Shown: positions 16,423 to 25,332 of the stretch, piece after piece
How the letters are laid out: every line of letters begins with the position of its first letter
How positions within the stretch are numbered: the first letter of the stretch is position 1
From: UBA1161 sp002311745
GTDB lineage: Bacteria > Planctomycetota > Phycisphaerae > Tepidisphaerales > Tepidisphaeraceae
Direction of reading: 5' to 3'
Length of the DNA stretch: 64,000 bases
NCBI GenBank assembly: GCA_050018415.1
Contig: JBEKAB010000005.1
Span: 1-64,000 of the forward strand
Notes under the pieces: generated by a model
Told to the model about the DNA's origin: nothing
Databases searched by the model: none
Seen by the model: only the letters and a program-made list of their open reading frames with translations
Position numbers and translations under genes: made by a program

Positions 16423-17840
16423 ACTATCTCCAACTGGTTTTGAAACAGATGCGGCAGCGGGCCTTGTCGACCTGGCTGACGACGCTGTCGGTGACGCTGG
16501 GGGTGGGCTTGGCGATTGCCATCATGGTGCTGGGCCGCGAGAGCCAGGCCCTGTTCGGGCAGAACGATTACGGGTACGACGTTTTGGTGGGCAAGAAAGG
16601 TTCGCCCCTGCAACTGACGCTCAACACCATCTATCACGTGGACGTCAGTCCGGGGAACATTCCGTACGAGATTTATGCGCGTCTGGCCAGCGGGGACTTG
16701 AAGAAGTACGTGGCCAACGCCGTGCCGACCGTCGTGGGGGACACCTATCAGGGGAAATACCGGATTGTGGGGACGTATCCGTCGATGTTCGGCTACGACG
16801 TGGATGGCCAGCCGCTGCCGGCGGACCGGATCATGAATTACCGGCCCGGCAGGCATCTGGAGATGGACCAGGGCCGTGTTTTTGCGCCCAACAAATTCCA
16901 GGCGGTGGTGGGGAGCGACATTCCGCGGCTCACCGGCCTGAGCATCGGCAGCATTTTTCAGGCGACGCACGGCATCCCCCTGCCCAGCGAAAAGCCGGAC
17001 ATTCACGCGGAGAAGTGGACGGTGGTGGGGATTCTGGCCCCGACGCACACGGCGATCGACCGCGTGCTGTACATCCCGCTGAACAGCTTCTACACAATTG
17101 CCGAGCACGGCGTGGGGTTGATCGCGCAGGAGAAATTGCGAGAGGGACAACTGCCGGACACTGCCGCCAAGCCGGAGGAGGCCGATGAAGACACGGTCCC
17201 GCCGGTGGATGGCGACGGGATTCAGCATTTCAAAAATTACGACTACAACACGCGCGACGGCACGCTCAAGATCACGCTGCCGCCGTCGGTCTGGGCGTTG
17301 TCGGCGATTCTGGTGCAGTCGCGCGGGGGCGTCACGGGCGAGGCGCTGCGCTACGACCTCAACAACGGTACGGACGTGATGGCGGTCAATCCCGCCTCCG
17401 TGATGCGCGAATTTTTCGACACTTTCTTGAAGCCGACCCGCCAGCTTCTGCTGGGGATCTGCTCGCTGGTGACGGTGGTGGCGGCGGTGGGGATTCTGGT
17501 CAGCATCTACAACTCGGTGTCGGCGCGGCTCAAGGAGATCGCCATCCTGCGCGCCCTGGGCGCGACGCGCAAGACCGTGCTGAGCCTGATCTGCCTGGAG
17601 GCGGCGGTGATCGCGGCGATCGGCTCGGTGCTGGGCGTCGCGGTGGGGCACGGCATCAACGCCCTCGGGGCGTGGTACATGATGCACCGCTACGGCGAAG
17701 TGCTGCAATACGATTACCGCGAGGTGGTGTTCGAGGCCGCGTACGTTGCCTGCGTGATTGCGGCGGCGGTGGTGGCGGGATTGGTCCCCGCCATGAAGGC
17801 CTACCGCACGCCCGTGGCGACCTATCTGGTCGCATCCTAA
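16419..17840 (+). CDS. ABC transporter permease (FtsX/MacB type)
   Basis: A 473-residue membrane protein. One N-terminal TM segment (residues about 16-38) is followed by a periplasmic domain of around 320 residues and three C-terminal TM segments (LLLGICSLVTVVAAVGILV, AAVIAAIGSVLGVAVG, VACVIAAAVVAGLVPA). The ARLKEIAILRALGATR motif between the first two C-terminal segments is the FtsX/LolE coupling loop. This topology is that of MacB/LolCE permeases acting on lipoproteins or envelope substrates. The start ATG at 16419 overlaps the stop of the ATPase gene. Confidence 0.88.
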   Translation: MNYLQLVLKQMRQRALSTWLTTLSVTLGVGLAIAIMVLGRESQALFGQNDYGYDVLVGKKGSPLQLTLNTIYHVDVSPGNIPYEIYARLASGDLKKYVANAVPTVVGDTYQGKYRIVGTYPSMFGYDVDGQPLPADRIMNYRPGRHLEMDQGRVFAPNKFQAVVGSDIPRLTGLSIGSIFQATHGIPLPSEKPDIHAEKWTVVGILAPTHTAIDRVLYIPLNSFYTIAEHGVGLIAQEKLREGQLPDTAAKPEEADEDTVPPVDGDGIQHFKNYDYNTRDGTLKITLPPSVWALSAILVQSRGGVTGEALRYDLNNGTDVMAVNPASVMREFFDTFLKPTRQLLLGICSLVTVVAAVGILVSIYNSVSARLKEIAILRALGATRKTVLSLICLEAAVIAAIGSVLGVAVGHGINALGAWYMMHRYGEVLQYDYREVVFEAAYVACVIAAAVVAGLVPAMKAYRTPVATYLVAS

Positions 17841-17843
17841 GCT

Positions 17844-18482
17844 ATGGCGATGCGCGTGATCGACCTGGGCGTGATGCCGTATCGCCAGGCTTGGCAAGTT
17901 CAAGAACAAACCCATGAGCAAGTCGTGGCCGGCGACGAGGAAACGGTGCTGCTCGTCCAGCATCCGCCGGTGATCACGCTGGGTCGCCGCGGCGATATCG
18001 GCGGGAATCTGCTCAAATCCGCCCAAGAACTCGAGCGTTTGGGGGTGGAACTGGTTCACAGCGACCGCGGGGGCGACGTGACTTTCCACGGTCCGGGGCA
18101 GATCGTGGCCTATCCGATCATCCGGCTGAACGATCACCGCTTGTCGGTGGGGGGTTACGTGCATCGGCTGGAGGAAATCGTGATTGGCGCCCTGGCGGAA
18201 TTGGGTATCCGCGGGTTTGCCGATCCCAAGGCGGTGGGCGTTTGGACGGGCGTCGGCGGCGCGACGGCGAAAATCTGCGCCATCGGCGTGCGCATCCGCC
18301 GCGGCGTATCGCTGCACGGTTTGGCCCTGAACGTTTCAGCCGATCTGAGCGGATTCGGGCACATCGTTCCCTGCGGCCTGAGCAATCGCCGCGTCACCAG
18401 CATCGCCCAGATCCTTGGCCCCGCCGCTCCGTCATTGCAGGCGGTCAGCCAAATCCTCGCCGCTCGACTGCGAAATATTTAA
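17844..18482 (+). CDS. lipB: Octanoyltransferase LipB
   Basis: A 212-residue lipoyl(octanoyl) transferase that moves octanoate from acyl carrier protein to lipoyl domains. Family signatures are present: HPPVITLGRRGD, the RGGDVTFHGPGQ motif, the active-site Lys in TAKICAIGVR (near 144) and the catalytic Cys in HIVPCGL (near 177). The start lies three bases after the permease stop; a second in-frame ATG lies two codons on. No lipA is in view. Confidence 0.95.
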   Translation: MAMRVIDLGVMPYRQAWQVQEQTHEQVVAGDEETVLLVQHPPVITLGRRGDIGGNLLKSAQELERLGVELVHSDRGGDVTFHGPGQIVAYPIIRLNDHRLSVGGYVHRLEEIVIGALAELGIRGFADPKAVGVWTGVGGATAKICAIGVRIRRGVSLHGLALNVSADLSGFGHIVPCGLSNRRVTSIAQILGPAAPSLQAVSQILAARLRNI

Positions 18483-18684
18483 TTGAACCACCGAGACCGC
18501 CGAGCCCGCGGAGAAAAGAGGGGATGCGCGGAGGAAAAGGGGATGAGTACATTTGCTCGGTTCACGCTCCCGTGCCGGTTTCACGCCCCATGTCCCGGTT
18601 TCATCCCCCCGAGCCCTGTATCGCCCATGCCAAGCAGATCCTTCCGAACCATGGCGCTGCATGCCGCCAAAAAGTGCCCGGGAT

Positions 18685-20328
18685 CTATTTGACGGCGCGG
18701 TCCGATGTGCCGGCGAGTTCTTGGGCCATTTGTCGGGTAAGCGCCATCCAGTCGTCGTGGGCGCCTTGGCGGAACAGGCGCACGCTCGGGTACCACGGTG
18801 AATCGGTGCGGTCCAGTAGCCAGCGCCAATCGCTTTGCCGGGAGATCAGAACCCATGTCGGCTTATTCATGGCACCCGCCAGGTGCACGACGCAGGTGTC
18901 GACGCTGATGATCAGGTCCAGGTGGTGGACGAGGGCGGCGGTATCAGCGAAGTCGTGCAAATCGGCGGAATAGTCGATCAGGTTCATGCCGTGCGGGGGC
19001 TTCTGTGATGCCTGCTTCCCTTTTTGCAGGCTGAAGAGGCGAACGCCGGGCACCTGGGCCAGCGGAGCAAACACGTCGATGGGAACGGCGCGACGCGTAC
19101 TGCCGTCGGACCAGACGAGACCGACGTTGAGCGCACCATCGCGCCGGACGCGGCCGGCCCATGCGGCCACCCGCTGGGGCGGGGCAGACAGGTAGGGAAC
19201 CAATGCGGGCAGGTTTTCAAGCGTGATGCCCAGAAGGTGAGGCAGGCTCTCCATTCGCACGTAAAGATCAAAATGCGGCAGCGTCTGGTCATGCGGAACG
19301 ATGCGCACGGGGGCGAATGAATGGGCAAAAAGAGGAGCCAGCGTTTTGCGGCATTCGAAAATGAGGTCCGGGTGTTTTTCGCGCAAAAGGGGCAAAAAGC
19401 GGGCCAAGTGGATGGCATCCCCATATCCCCCCCAACTGCAGTAGACCAACAACGTTTTGCCCGGCGCACGCGAGCCGTCCCAAGGGGGCTGCGGGAAGCG
19501 TTTGGCACCGGGGATGACCTCCTCCCACCATTCCATTTCCCGCCAGCCCTCGGTCCAATGACCCATAGCCAGGAGTAACATCCCATAATCCAGTCGCGCG
19601 TAGTTGTCACCGCGGGCGATGGCGTTGCGATAGGTATCGAGCGACTCTTGCCACTGCCGGTTGATCTGCAAAGCCACAGCCAGCCCGTAGTGCGGTTTCG
19701 CGTCGTCCGGGTTGAGCTGCACCGCGCGGCGATAGGCGGCGATCGCCTCCTCGACCCGCCCGTTGTTCCTCAGCGTTGCTCCCAGATTGACGTACGCCAT
19801 GGCAAATTCGGGCCTGATCCGCAACGCTTGGTGATACGCGGCGATGGCCTCTTCGACGCGGCCGCTTTTGCCCAAAGCAATGCCCAGGCCGTGGTACGCC
19901 CCAGCGTGGTTGGGCTCGATTTGGATGGCCTGACGATAGGCGGCGATGGCCTCGTCCAGCAATCCCTTGTCCGTCAGTGCGTTTCCCAGGTTGCAGTGGG
20001 CCACCGCATGGTCAGCTTTGAGTTGGATTGCCCGGCGATAAGCGGCGATGGCTTCGTCCAGCAGCCCCCGGTCAATCAGCACGTTGCCCAGGTTGGCGTG
20101 GTAGTCTGCCGCAGCGGGATTGATGACGATCGCCCGCCGGATCAAGTCCGCCGCCGTTTCGGCCCGATTCCTTTGGTGTGACACCACCCCCAGAAAATGT
20201 AGGACGTCCGGATGATCCGGTACCTGGCTCAGGATTTGCCGATAGGTTTCCTCCGCTTCGGCCAAGCGCCCGGCCTGGTGGTGCTGCACGGCCGTCTGCA
20301 TGAGCTGTTGAATGGGAACCTGCGTCAC
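18685..20328 (-). CDS. TPR-repeat glycosyltransferase (GT9-like C-terminus)
   Basis: A 547-residue protein. Residues 1-260 hold about seven tetratricopeptide repeats (pattern NLG-AL-D-GLLDEAIAAYRRAI). Residues 280-540 form a GT-B fold like the heptosyltransferase/GT9 group: GKTLLVYCSWGGYGDAIHLARFLP, NVGLVWSD, and the ligand region DLIISVDTCVVHLAGAMNKPTW. The annotated start is GTG at 20328 without a clear ribosome site; a downstream ATG at residue 10 is an alternative. It probably glycosylates proteins or surface glycan; acceptor unknown. Confidence 0.8.
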   Translation of the reverse strand: MTQVPIQQLMQTAVQHHQAGRLAEAEETYRQILSQVPDHPDVLHFLGVVSHQRNRAETAADLIRRAIVINPAAADYHANLGNVLIDRGLLDEAIAAYRRAIQLKADHAVAHCNLGNALTDKGLLDEAIAAYRQAIQIEPNHAGAYHGLGIALGKSGRVEEAIAAYHQALRIRPEFAMAYVNLGATLRNNGRVEEAIAAYRRAVQLNPDDAKPHYGLAVALQINRQWQESLDTYRNAIARGDNYARLDYGMLLLAMGHWTEGWREMEWWEEVIPGAKRFPQPPWDGSRAPGKTLLVYCSWGGYGDAIHLARFLPLLREKHPDLIFECRKTLAPLFAHSFAPVRIVPHDQTLPHFDLYVRMESLPHLLGITLENLPALVPYLSAPPQRVAAWAGRVRRDGALNVGLVWSDGSTRRAVPIDVFAPLAQVPGVRLFSLQKGKQASQKPPHGMNLIDYSADLHDFADTAALVHHLDLIISVDTCVVHLAGAMNKPTWVLISRQSDWRWLLDRTDSPWYPSVRLFRQGAHDDWMALTRQMAQELAGTSDRAVK

Positions 20329-20375
20329 TAACGTGAATCATACCAGACCGAAAGGGGAGGACCGTAAGGGCACAC

Positions 20376-20585
20376 TCAACTTTTCGTCTCTTTACTCGGT
20401 CGGCCGCGGGGACGCAGGGTGAAGCCGAGGCCCCAACGCTCGGCGATTGTCTTGACCCACGCCGCCTCTCCGAACGGCCGCCCACGTTGTACGCACTCGT
20501 ACAGAGCAGATAGCTCGCCCTCCGACAACCGTTCGTTCACCCTCTCGATCCAGTCCCTTGGGCGTTGCACTGGCCACGAGGACAA
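20376..20585 (-). pseudogene. C-terminal relic of a REP-associated tyrosine transposase
   Basis: The 69 codons read RDWIERVNERLSEGEL, RRGRPFGEAAWVKTIAE-type residues and end WGLGFTLRPRGRPSKE, which is the characteristic tail of the TnpA_REP/RAYT transposases (Y1 family). The catalytic His-Tyr part is gone, and the reading frame runs straight into REP repeats at 20583. The gene is therefore a 3' fragment. It explains the presence of the GGGGTC/GACCCC REP elements elsewhere in the window. Confidence 0.7.
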
Positions 20586-20633
20586 AAAGGGGTCCTGACC
20601 CCCTTCTTAAAAAGGGGTCCTGACCGCCTTCTT
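20583..20633. repeat. Tandem pair of REP units
   Basis: Two head-to-tail copies of AAAAGGGGTCCTGACC-CCTTCTT (the second has one change in the GACCCC arm). Unlike the other two sites in the window, which have inverted pairs, these are direct repeats. They abut the truncated transposase, as REP elements often flank their mobilising gene. Confidence 0.8.
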
Positions 20634-20704
20634 CCGTGCTCTGCGGTTCAATTTTGCCGCAGGCTTGCCGGGGTGGGTCTGTGCGGCCACAATGCGGTCT
20701 GCCG

Positions 20705-21400
20705 ATGGAAAATCAACATGCATTTGCTTTGCCGCGACTGCACCGCTGGGTGCGCGACGACGTGGCCTACATCCTGCCTATGGCGGTGTTCCTCTTGATC
20801 ACCGCCGCGGGAGATCATTGGCCCGCATTTTTCCCCGCCAGTTATGTCGTCAAAACCGTCCTGGCCGGGATTCTGCTGATTCTGCTTTGGCGGCATTACA
20901 CCAAAATTCGGTGGGATTACGCGTGGCTGGGAGCGCTGATCGGGGTGGTGGGCGTGGTGCAATGGGTGGGGATGGAAAAGGCGCTGCTGCACTTTTGGCC
21001 GCACTATCCGCGGCTCAGTCAGGACGTGTTCGATCCAATGCACATCGGGCCGCGGTGGTGGCTGGTCAGTTTTCTTTTTTTCCGCCTTGCCGGGCCGGCC
21101 CTGGTCGTGCCGCCGATGGAGGAATTGTTCTGGCGGGATTTTCTGTGGCGGACGTTCTTGGCGCCCAACGATTACCGGATGGCCCAGGTCGGGGAGTGGG
21201 ATTGGAAAGTGTTTGCTGGGATCACGGCTTTGTTCGCCGCCGAGCACATCCAGTGGATCACGGCGATCGTCTGGGGGGTCATGATTGGGGTGCTGCTCGT
21301 CCGTACCAAGAGCCTGGGGGCGTGCATCGTGGCCCACGGCGTGACCAATTTGCTGCTGGGGGTTTATGTACTGTGGTCCCACGACTGGATGTTCTGGTAA
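20705..21400 (+). CDS. CAAX-type intramembrane protease homologue (PEP-CTERM-associated type)
   Basis: A 231-residue integral membrane protein with about six hydrophobic segments. It carries the ABI/CPBP catalytic motifs: EELFWRDF near residue 138, AEHIQW near 180 and AHGVTN near 210, giving the Glu-Glu, Arg and His residues of the active site. The family resembles the CAAX prenyl protease-related proteins found in exosortase/PEP-CTERM genomes, which fits the PEP-CTERM genes in this window. ATG 20705 is chosen because the sequence before it is shared with the flanking repeat region. Substrate unknown. Confidence 0.75.
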   Translation: MENQHAFALPRLHRWVRDDVAYILPMAVFLLITAAGDHWPAFFPASYVVKTVLAGILLILLWRHYTKIRWDYAWLGALIGVVGVVQWVGMEKALLHFWPHYPRLSQDVFDPMHIGPRWWLVSFLFFRLAGPALVVPPMEELFWRDFLWRTFLAPNDYRMAQVGEWDWKVFAGITALFAAEHIQWITAIVWGVMIGVLLVRTKSLGACIVAHGVTNLLLGVYVLWSHDWMFW

Positions 21401-21443
21401 TGACACGCGGCGTCGCGTTTCCTATCATTGATCGGCTTAGACC

Positions 21444-22676
21444 ATGAAACATCAAACCGAGAATCCTCCGCCCCGCCGGTTGTACATGGACAACGCGGCG
21501 ACGAGTTTCCCCAAGCCCAAGACGGTGCTCGAGGCCATGTCGCGTTACGCCGCCGAGCTGGGCGCCAGTGCCGGGCGAGGCGCCTACCGCGAAGCCGCGC
21601 AGACCGGCGAGCTGATGAACGAATGCCGGCGCCGGCTGGACAAATTATTCCACGGGCAGGGGCCCCAGCGCTTCGTCTTCACGCTCAATTGCACCGATGC
21701 CCTGAACCTGGCGATCAAGGGGCTGATCGATCCGGAGCAGACGAATCACGTCATTTGCACGCAGATCGATCACAACTCGATTCTTCGGCCGGTCAATGCC
21801 TTGGCGGATCGGGGCTGGGTGGAGCCGACGCGCATCGCGGTCGATCCGCGCACCGGGCTGCTGGACCCGGACGACATCGCCCGAGCGATCCGGCCGCAGA
21901 CGCGGCTTATCGCCATCACGCACGCCAGCAACGTCACCGGCACGGTGCAGCCGATCCGGCAGATCGGCCGCATCGCCCGCGAGCATGGCGTGCCGTTGGT
22001 GCTGGACGCGGCGCAATCGGCGGGGCATGTGCCCATCGACGTGCAGGCGGATGGCGTCGATCTTCTGGCCGCTCCCGGCCACAAGGGATTGCTCGGGCCC
22101 CTGGGCACGGGGTTCTTGTACGTCGGGGCGGGGATGGAAGAGATTCTGCGGCCCATCCGCGAGGGGGGGACCGGCTCGCTCAGCGAGCAGGATCGCCAGC
22201 CGGATTTCCTGCCGGACAAGTACGAGTCCGGAAGCCACAACGCCATCGGAATCATCGGACTGTCCGAGGGCGTGCGCTGGGTGTTGGCGCAAACCGTGGA
22301 AAAATTGGCGGCGCGCGAGGTGGAATTGATGGGCGCGTTCATCGACGGCGTAGAGGACGTCGAGGGCTTGTCCTATTTTGGTCCGCGCGGCGTGAAGGAC
22401 CGGGTGGGCGTTTTCTCCGTGCGGATCGAGGCCCTGGAGCCTCACGAGTTGGCGGCGGTGCTGGAAGAACGTTACGGAATCCTCACACGCGCGGGGATTC
22501 ACTGCGCGCCGCTAGCGCACCAGGTGATCGGCACGGCGGCGCTGGGCGGCACGACGCGACTGAGCTTCGGTCCCTTCCTCAGCTCGCAGGACGTGCACTA
22601 TGCCGCCGATGCGCTTGCCGACATCGCCGCCTCCATGCGCGAGCAGCGCTTGGCCAAGGTGCACAGCGACTCCTAG
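21444..22676 (+). CDS. Cysteine desulfurase-like aminotransferase class V
   Basis: A 410-residue PLP enzyme. The N-terminus MDNAATSFPKP, ITHASNVTG, the PLP aspartate region PLVLDAAQSAGH, the Schiff-base Lys in APGHKGLLGP (residue 214) and a Cys in AGIHCAPLAH (residue 354) are those of the NifS/SufS fold. The GGTGSLSEQ and SGSHNA motifs place it in the subfamily annotated as cysteine desulfurase family protein rather than IscS. It may supply sulfur for Fe-S clusters or thio-cofactors; no suf or isc genes are nearby. Confidence 0.85.
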   Translation: MKHQTENPPPRRLYMDNAATSFPKPKTVLEAMSRYAAELGASAGRGAYREAAQTGELMNECRRRLDKLFHGQGPQRFVFTLNCTDALNLAIKGLIDPEQTNHVICTQIDHNSILRPVNALADRGWVEPTRIAVDPRTGLLDPDDIARAIRPQTRLIAITHASNVTGTVQPIRQIGRIAREHGVPLVLDAAQSAGHVPIDVQADGVDLLAAPGHKGLLGPLGTGFLYVGAGMEEILRPIREGGTGSLSEQDRQPDFLPDKYESGSHNAIGIIGLSEGVRWVLAQTVEKLAAREVELMGAFIDGVEDVEGLSYFGPRGVKDRVGVFSVRIEALEPHELAAVLEERYGILTRAGIHCAPLAHQVIGTAALGGTTRLSFGPFLSSQDVHYAADALADIAASMREQRLAKVHSDS

Positions 22677-22696
22677 CCCCACGTACCTGCGGGGCT
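22675..22696 (+). terminator. Palindromic terminator, copy B (diverged)
   Basis: AGCCCC-acgtacctgc-GGGGCT starts inside the stop codon of the desulfurase-like gene. It is an imperfect version of the 24-bp palindrome and sits between two convergent genes, so it could serve both. Confidence 0.55.
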
Positions 22697-22900
22697 TCAG
22701 CAGATCACTTGGTATTCGATGGGATACTGAATCAGGTCCGGGCGAACCAGGTGGACTCGGCGCAAACGCGCTTCGGGTGTGGGGGAGGGGGCCTGGATCG
22801 CCGCTGTCGCGGCGGAAGTGGAGGCCGAGCGGCTGGCGGGCCACAGGCCCAGGCAGATGAGCAGTGCGGATATGGACAACGCGCGAATCCAACGAGTCAT
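22697..22900 (-). CDS. Small secreted protein
   Basis: A 67-residue protein starting at ATG 22900 with CAGGAAC upstream. Residues 1-27 form a signal peptide (TRWIRALSISALLICLGLW). The mature part is short and ends in LVRPDLIQYPIEYQVIC, with a terminal Cys. No known family was recognised. A longer open frame upstream is rejected because the signal peptide marks the start. Confidence 0.55.
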   Translation of the reverse strand: MTRWIRALSISALLICLGLWPASRSASTSAATAAIQAPSPTPEARLRRVHLVRPDLIQYPIEYQVIC

Positions 22901-23280
22901 GACGCTTGTTCCTGAAGCGGCGGTACGGGGAAACCACCGGCTTGCGGTCGATACGAGGCTGCCTATTGAGCCTACCCTGCTGGAGCAAAACCGCCAATAA
23001 AAAAGTGGCTGCGCAACAGGTGGGAGCCCCCACGACCTGGCAAGACGGGCAAGAAGTAGCGAAGCGGTATTGTTAGGACCCGTCACGCGGCCTGGGGTCT
23101 TCGGGCCAGGGCCCGGGCGTGCGCGGCAGCGGCGGCTGCGGTTGTTTTGAGAGTGCCAACGTCTTGCGAGCGCCGGCCCGATCATTTAACATTGCACTAA
23201 AGCGAGAGGGGCATTGGTGTTCCGGTCGCCGCAATCAGCGGCTGGAGTCGGTCACAAAACTTCGATTGGAGGTAAACACT
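22901..23280. other. 380-nt intergenic region between divergent genes
   Basis: No gene supported. A hairpin can form around CAGGTGGG/CCCACGACCTG (near 23009-23033), and GC-rich runs follow. The last 20 bases contain the GGAGGT ribosome site of the next gene. No riboswitch class recognised. Confidence 0.4.
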
Positions 23281-23760
23281 GTGGGAATCCGCGAAACACT
23301 CAACAAGAACCCCGCCATCACCACCGCCGGTACGATTGTCATCATTCTGATCGCGCTGGGCGTGATCACCTGGGAGATGCTGCCCAAAAGCCCAGTGAAG
23401 ATTATGTCTGGGATGTACTACACCGATGATGACGGCCAAAGCACCTTCGTCGATTTGATGAACAAGAATCCTCCGTTCGATCACGGTGGGAAGTCGGCCA
23501 TGCTGGCGGCGGTCTTTTCCTGCAACGGCGGCAAACAGTGGGTCGCCTACGTGCAGAAGTACACGGATGACATGAAGGCGACGCTGGATGACCCGAATCA
23601 CAGCGAGATCAGCAGTTCCGATCTGGAATCGAATATGCTGGTGAAAAAGCCGGGCGACACGGAGTGGCTGACGCTGAGCAGCACCAAGGGCCGGGAGCTC
23701 ACCAACGTGAAGTGCCCTGACGGCACGTTGAACGGACTGATTAGGGTGCTGCCACAGTAA
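23281..23760 (+). CDS. One-TM planctomycete protein of unknown function, GTG start
   Basis: A 159-residue protein starting at GTG 23281, chosen for the TTGGAGGTAAACACT site just upstream. A TM segment (residues 12-34) anchors a soluble domain with GMYYTDDDGQSTFVD, NPPFDHGGKSAMLAAVFSC and KQWVAYVQKYT. This pattern of a short anchored domain with Y-T-DDG and PPFDH-GK is seen in planctomycete proteins of unknown function (recollection of the family, not a search). It may be a periplasmic or pilin-like protein; function unknown. Confidence 0.7.
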   Translation: MGIRETLNKNPAITTAGTIVIILIALGVITWEMLPKSPVKIMSGMYYTDDDGQSTFVDLMNKNPPFDHGGKSAMLAAVFSCNGGKQWVAYVQKYTDDMKATLDDPNHSEISSSDLESNMLVKKPGDTEWLTLSSTKGRELTNVKCPDGTLNGLIRVLPQ

Positions 23761-23818
23761 CGCGCCGCTGCGTTGCGCCGGGGACGGATGGCGAGCATCT
23801 GCTCCTGCGCCGATTCGC

Positions 23819-25303
23819 TTAGGTGTGCGTTTCCAGGATGCGCTGGATGACGGCGGTGGTGCTCTTGCCATCCACCAGGGGGGCCAGGGCCACGCGCCCG
23901 CCGTAGGATTCCACCAGGCCCCAACCGACAACCTCTTCCTTGGGGTAGTCCGCGCCTTTGACCAGCACGTCGGGCCGGATTTTTTCGATCAGCGGCAGCG
24001 GCGTATCGTCGTCGAAGCGGATCAGGTAGTCGATGCTTTCCAATTCCTCGAGCACGCCCAGGCGGTCGGACTCGCAGATGATGGGGCGTTTCTCGCCCTT
24101 GAGGCGGCGGACGCTGCCGTCGGTGTTCACGCCGACGACCAGCACGTCCCCCTGCTGGCGGGCAAACTGAAAATATTTGATGTGGCCGAGATGGATTAAG
24201 TCGAAACACCCGTTGGTGAAGACGATGCGTTTGCCGCTGGCGCGGTGGCGGGCCAGCTCGACCACGAGCTGCTCGCAGGTGCGCTCCTTGGTGGGGCGCT
24301 GGTGCGCCTCGGCCATGAGCTCGCGGACGATTTCATCGGGGGTGATGGGAACGGTTCCGAAGCGTTCGACTTCCAGGCCGGCGGCGACGTTGCCCAGGGC
24401 GACGGCCTCGACCCAGCTTGCCCCCGCGGCGCGAGCGGCGGCCAGCATGGCCAGAACCATGTCGCCGGCGCCGGTGGCGTCGAACACCTGGCGCGGTCGC
24501 GCGTGCTTCAGCCAGCGCCGCTCCCCCTCCCGCGTCGCCAGATACGCCCCGTGGCGATCCAGCGTCATGACGACGGCTTCCAAATCGAGCTGATGGAGCA
24601 ATTTTTCCGCCGCAACCGGGTATTGATCCGAATCCTCCATGCTCAGGCCGGCGACGCGCTGGGCCTCGGAGCGGTTGAGTTTAAGGGCCGTGGCCCCGCG
24701 GTATTTGCCGTAATCGGCCACGCCGGCGGGATCGACCAGGACGGGGATGTGGCGTTGTTGGGCGGCGGCGATCACCTCGCGGCAAACGCCCTCGCACACA
24801 GCTCCCTTGTTGTAATCCTCGATGCAGACGATGCAGCAATCGGCGATGTGCCGCTGCACGCGGGAAAGCATTTGGGCGATCAGTGGCGCCGGGATGGGTT
24901 TGGGATTCTCGTAATCGAGGCGCATGAGCTGCTGGGCGTGGCGGTGCTGGGCGGCGCCGACCAGCCGCAACTTCGAGGTGGTGGGGCGATCCTGGGCCAG
25001 GAGCAGCGAATCCGCATCGATGCCCAACTGCCGCAGGAGGCGTATGACGTCCTGGCCGGCCGCATCATCGCCAAGGACGCCGATGGGGCGCACGGCGGCG
25101 TTGAGCGTGGCCAGCATGGCCGCCACGTTGGCCGCCCCGCCCAGCCGCAGCTCCTCTGTTTGATAATGCAGCACGAGCACCGGCGCTTCGGGGGAAACGC
25201 GATCGGCGTTGCCGAACAGATACTTGTCCAGCATCATGTCGCCCACCAGCAGCACGTTGCTGCGAGGCAGACTCTGCACGATCTGAATCAATCGGCTTTG
25301 CAT
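23819..25303 (-). CDS. hldE: Bifunctional heptose kinase/adenylyltransferase HldE
   Basis: A 494-residue fusion enzyme that makes ADP-heptose. Residues 1-330 are a ribokinase-type kinase (GDMMLDKYLFG, LGGAANVA, DATGAGD at 275-281) that phosphorylates heptose 7-phosphate at C1. Residues 355-494 are a cytidylyltransferase-type adenylyltransferase (TNGCFDLIHLGH with HLGH at 371-374, then KGADY). Both active sites look intact. Its presence implies heptose-containing glycans at the cell surface. Confidence 0.95.
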   Translation of the reverse strand: MQSRLIQIVQSLPRSNVLLVGDMMLDKYLFGNADRVSPEAPVLVLHYQTEELRLGGAANVAAMLATLNAAVRPIGVLGDDAAGQDVIRLLRQLGIDADSLLLAQDRPTTSKLRLVGAAQHRHAQQLMRLDYENPKPIPAPLIAQMLSRVQRHIADCCIVCIEDYNKGAVCEGVCREVIAAAQQRHIPVLVDPAGVADYGKYRGATALKLNRSEAQRVAGLSMEDSDQYPVAAEKLLHQLDLEAVVMTLDRHGAYLATREGERRWLKHARPRQVFDATGAGDMVLAMLAAARAAGASWVEAVALGNVAAGLEVERFGTVPITPDEIVRELMAEAHQRPTKERTCEQLVVELARHRASGKRIVFTNGCFDLIHLGHIKYFQFARQQGDVLVVGVNTDGSVRRLKGEKRPIICESDRLGVLEELESIDYLIRFDDDTPLPLIEKIRPDVLVKGADYPKEEVVGWGLVESYGGRVALAPLVDGKSTTAVIQRILETHT

Positions 25304-25332
25304 GTGCGGAAATCTTACCTGATCCGACGCCC

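Noticed and set aside
16179..18317. Long minus-strand open frame (712 codons) over the ABC/lipB genes
   Set aside because: Rich in His/Arg/Gln with no motifs; it is the antisense shadow of three well-identified plus-strand genes in GC-rich DNA.
22901..23185. Upstream extension of the small secreted protein
   Set aside because: The signal peptide and ribosome site define the start at 22900; the upstream residues show no domain.
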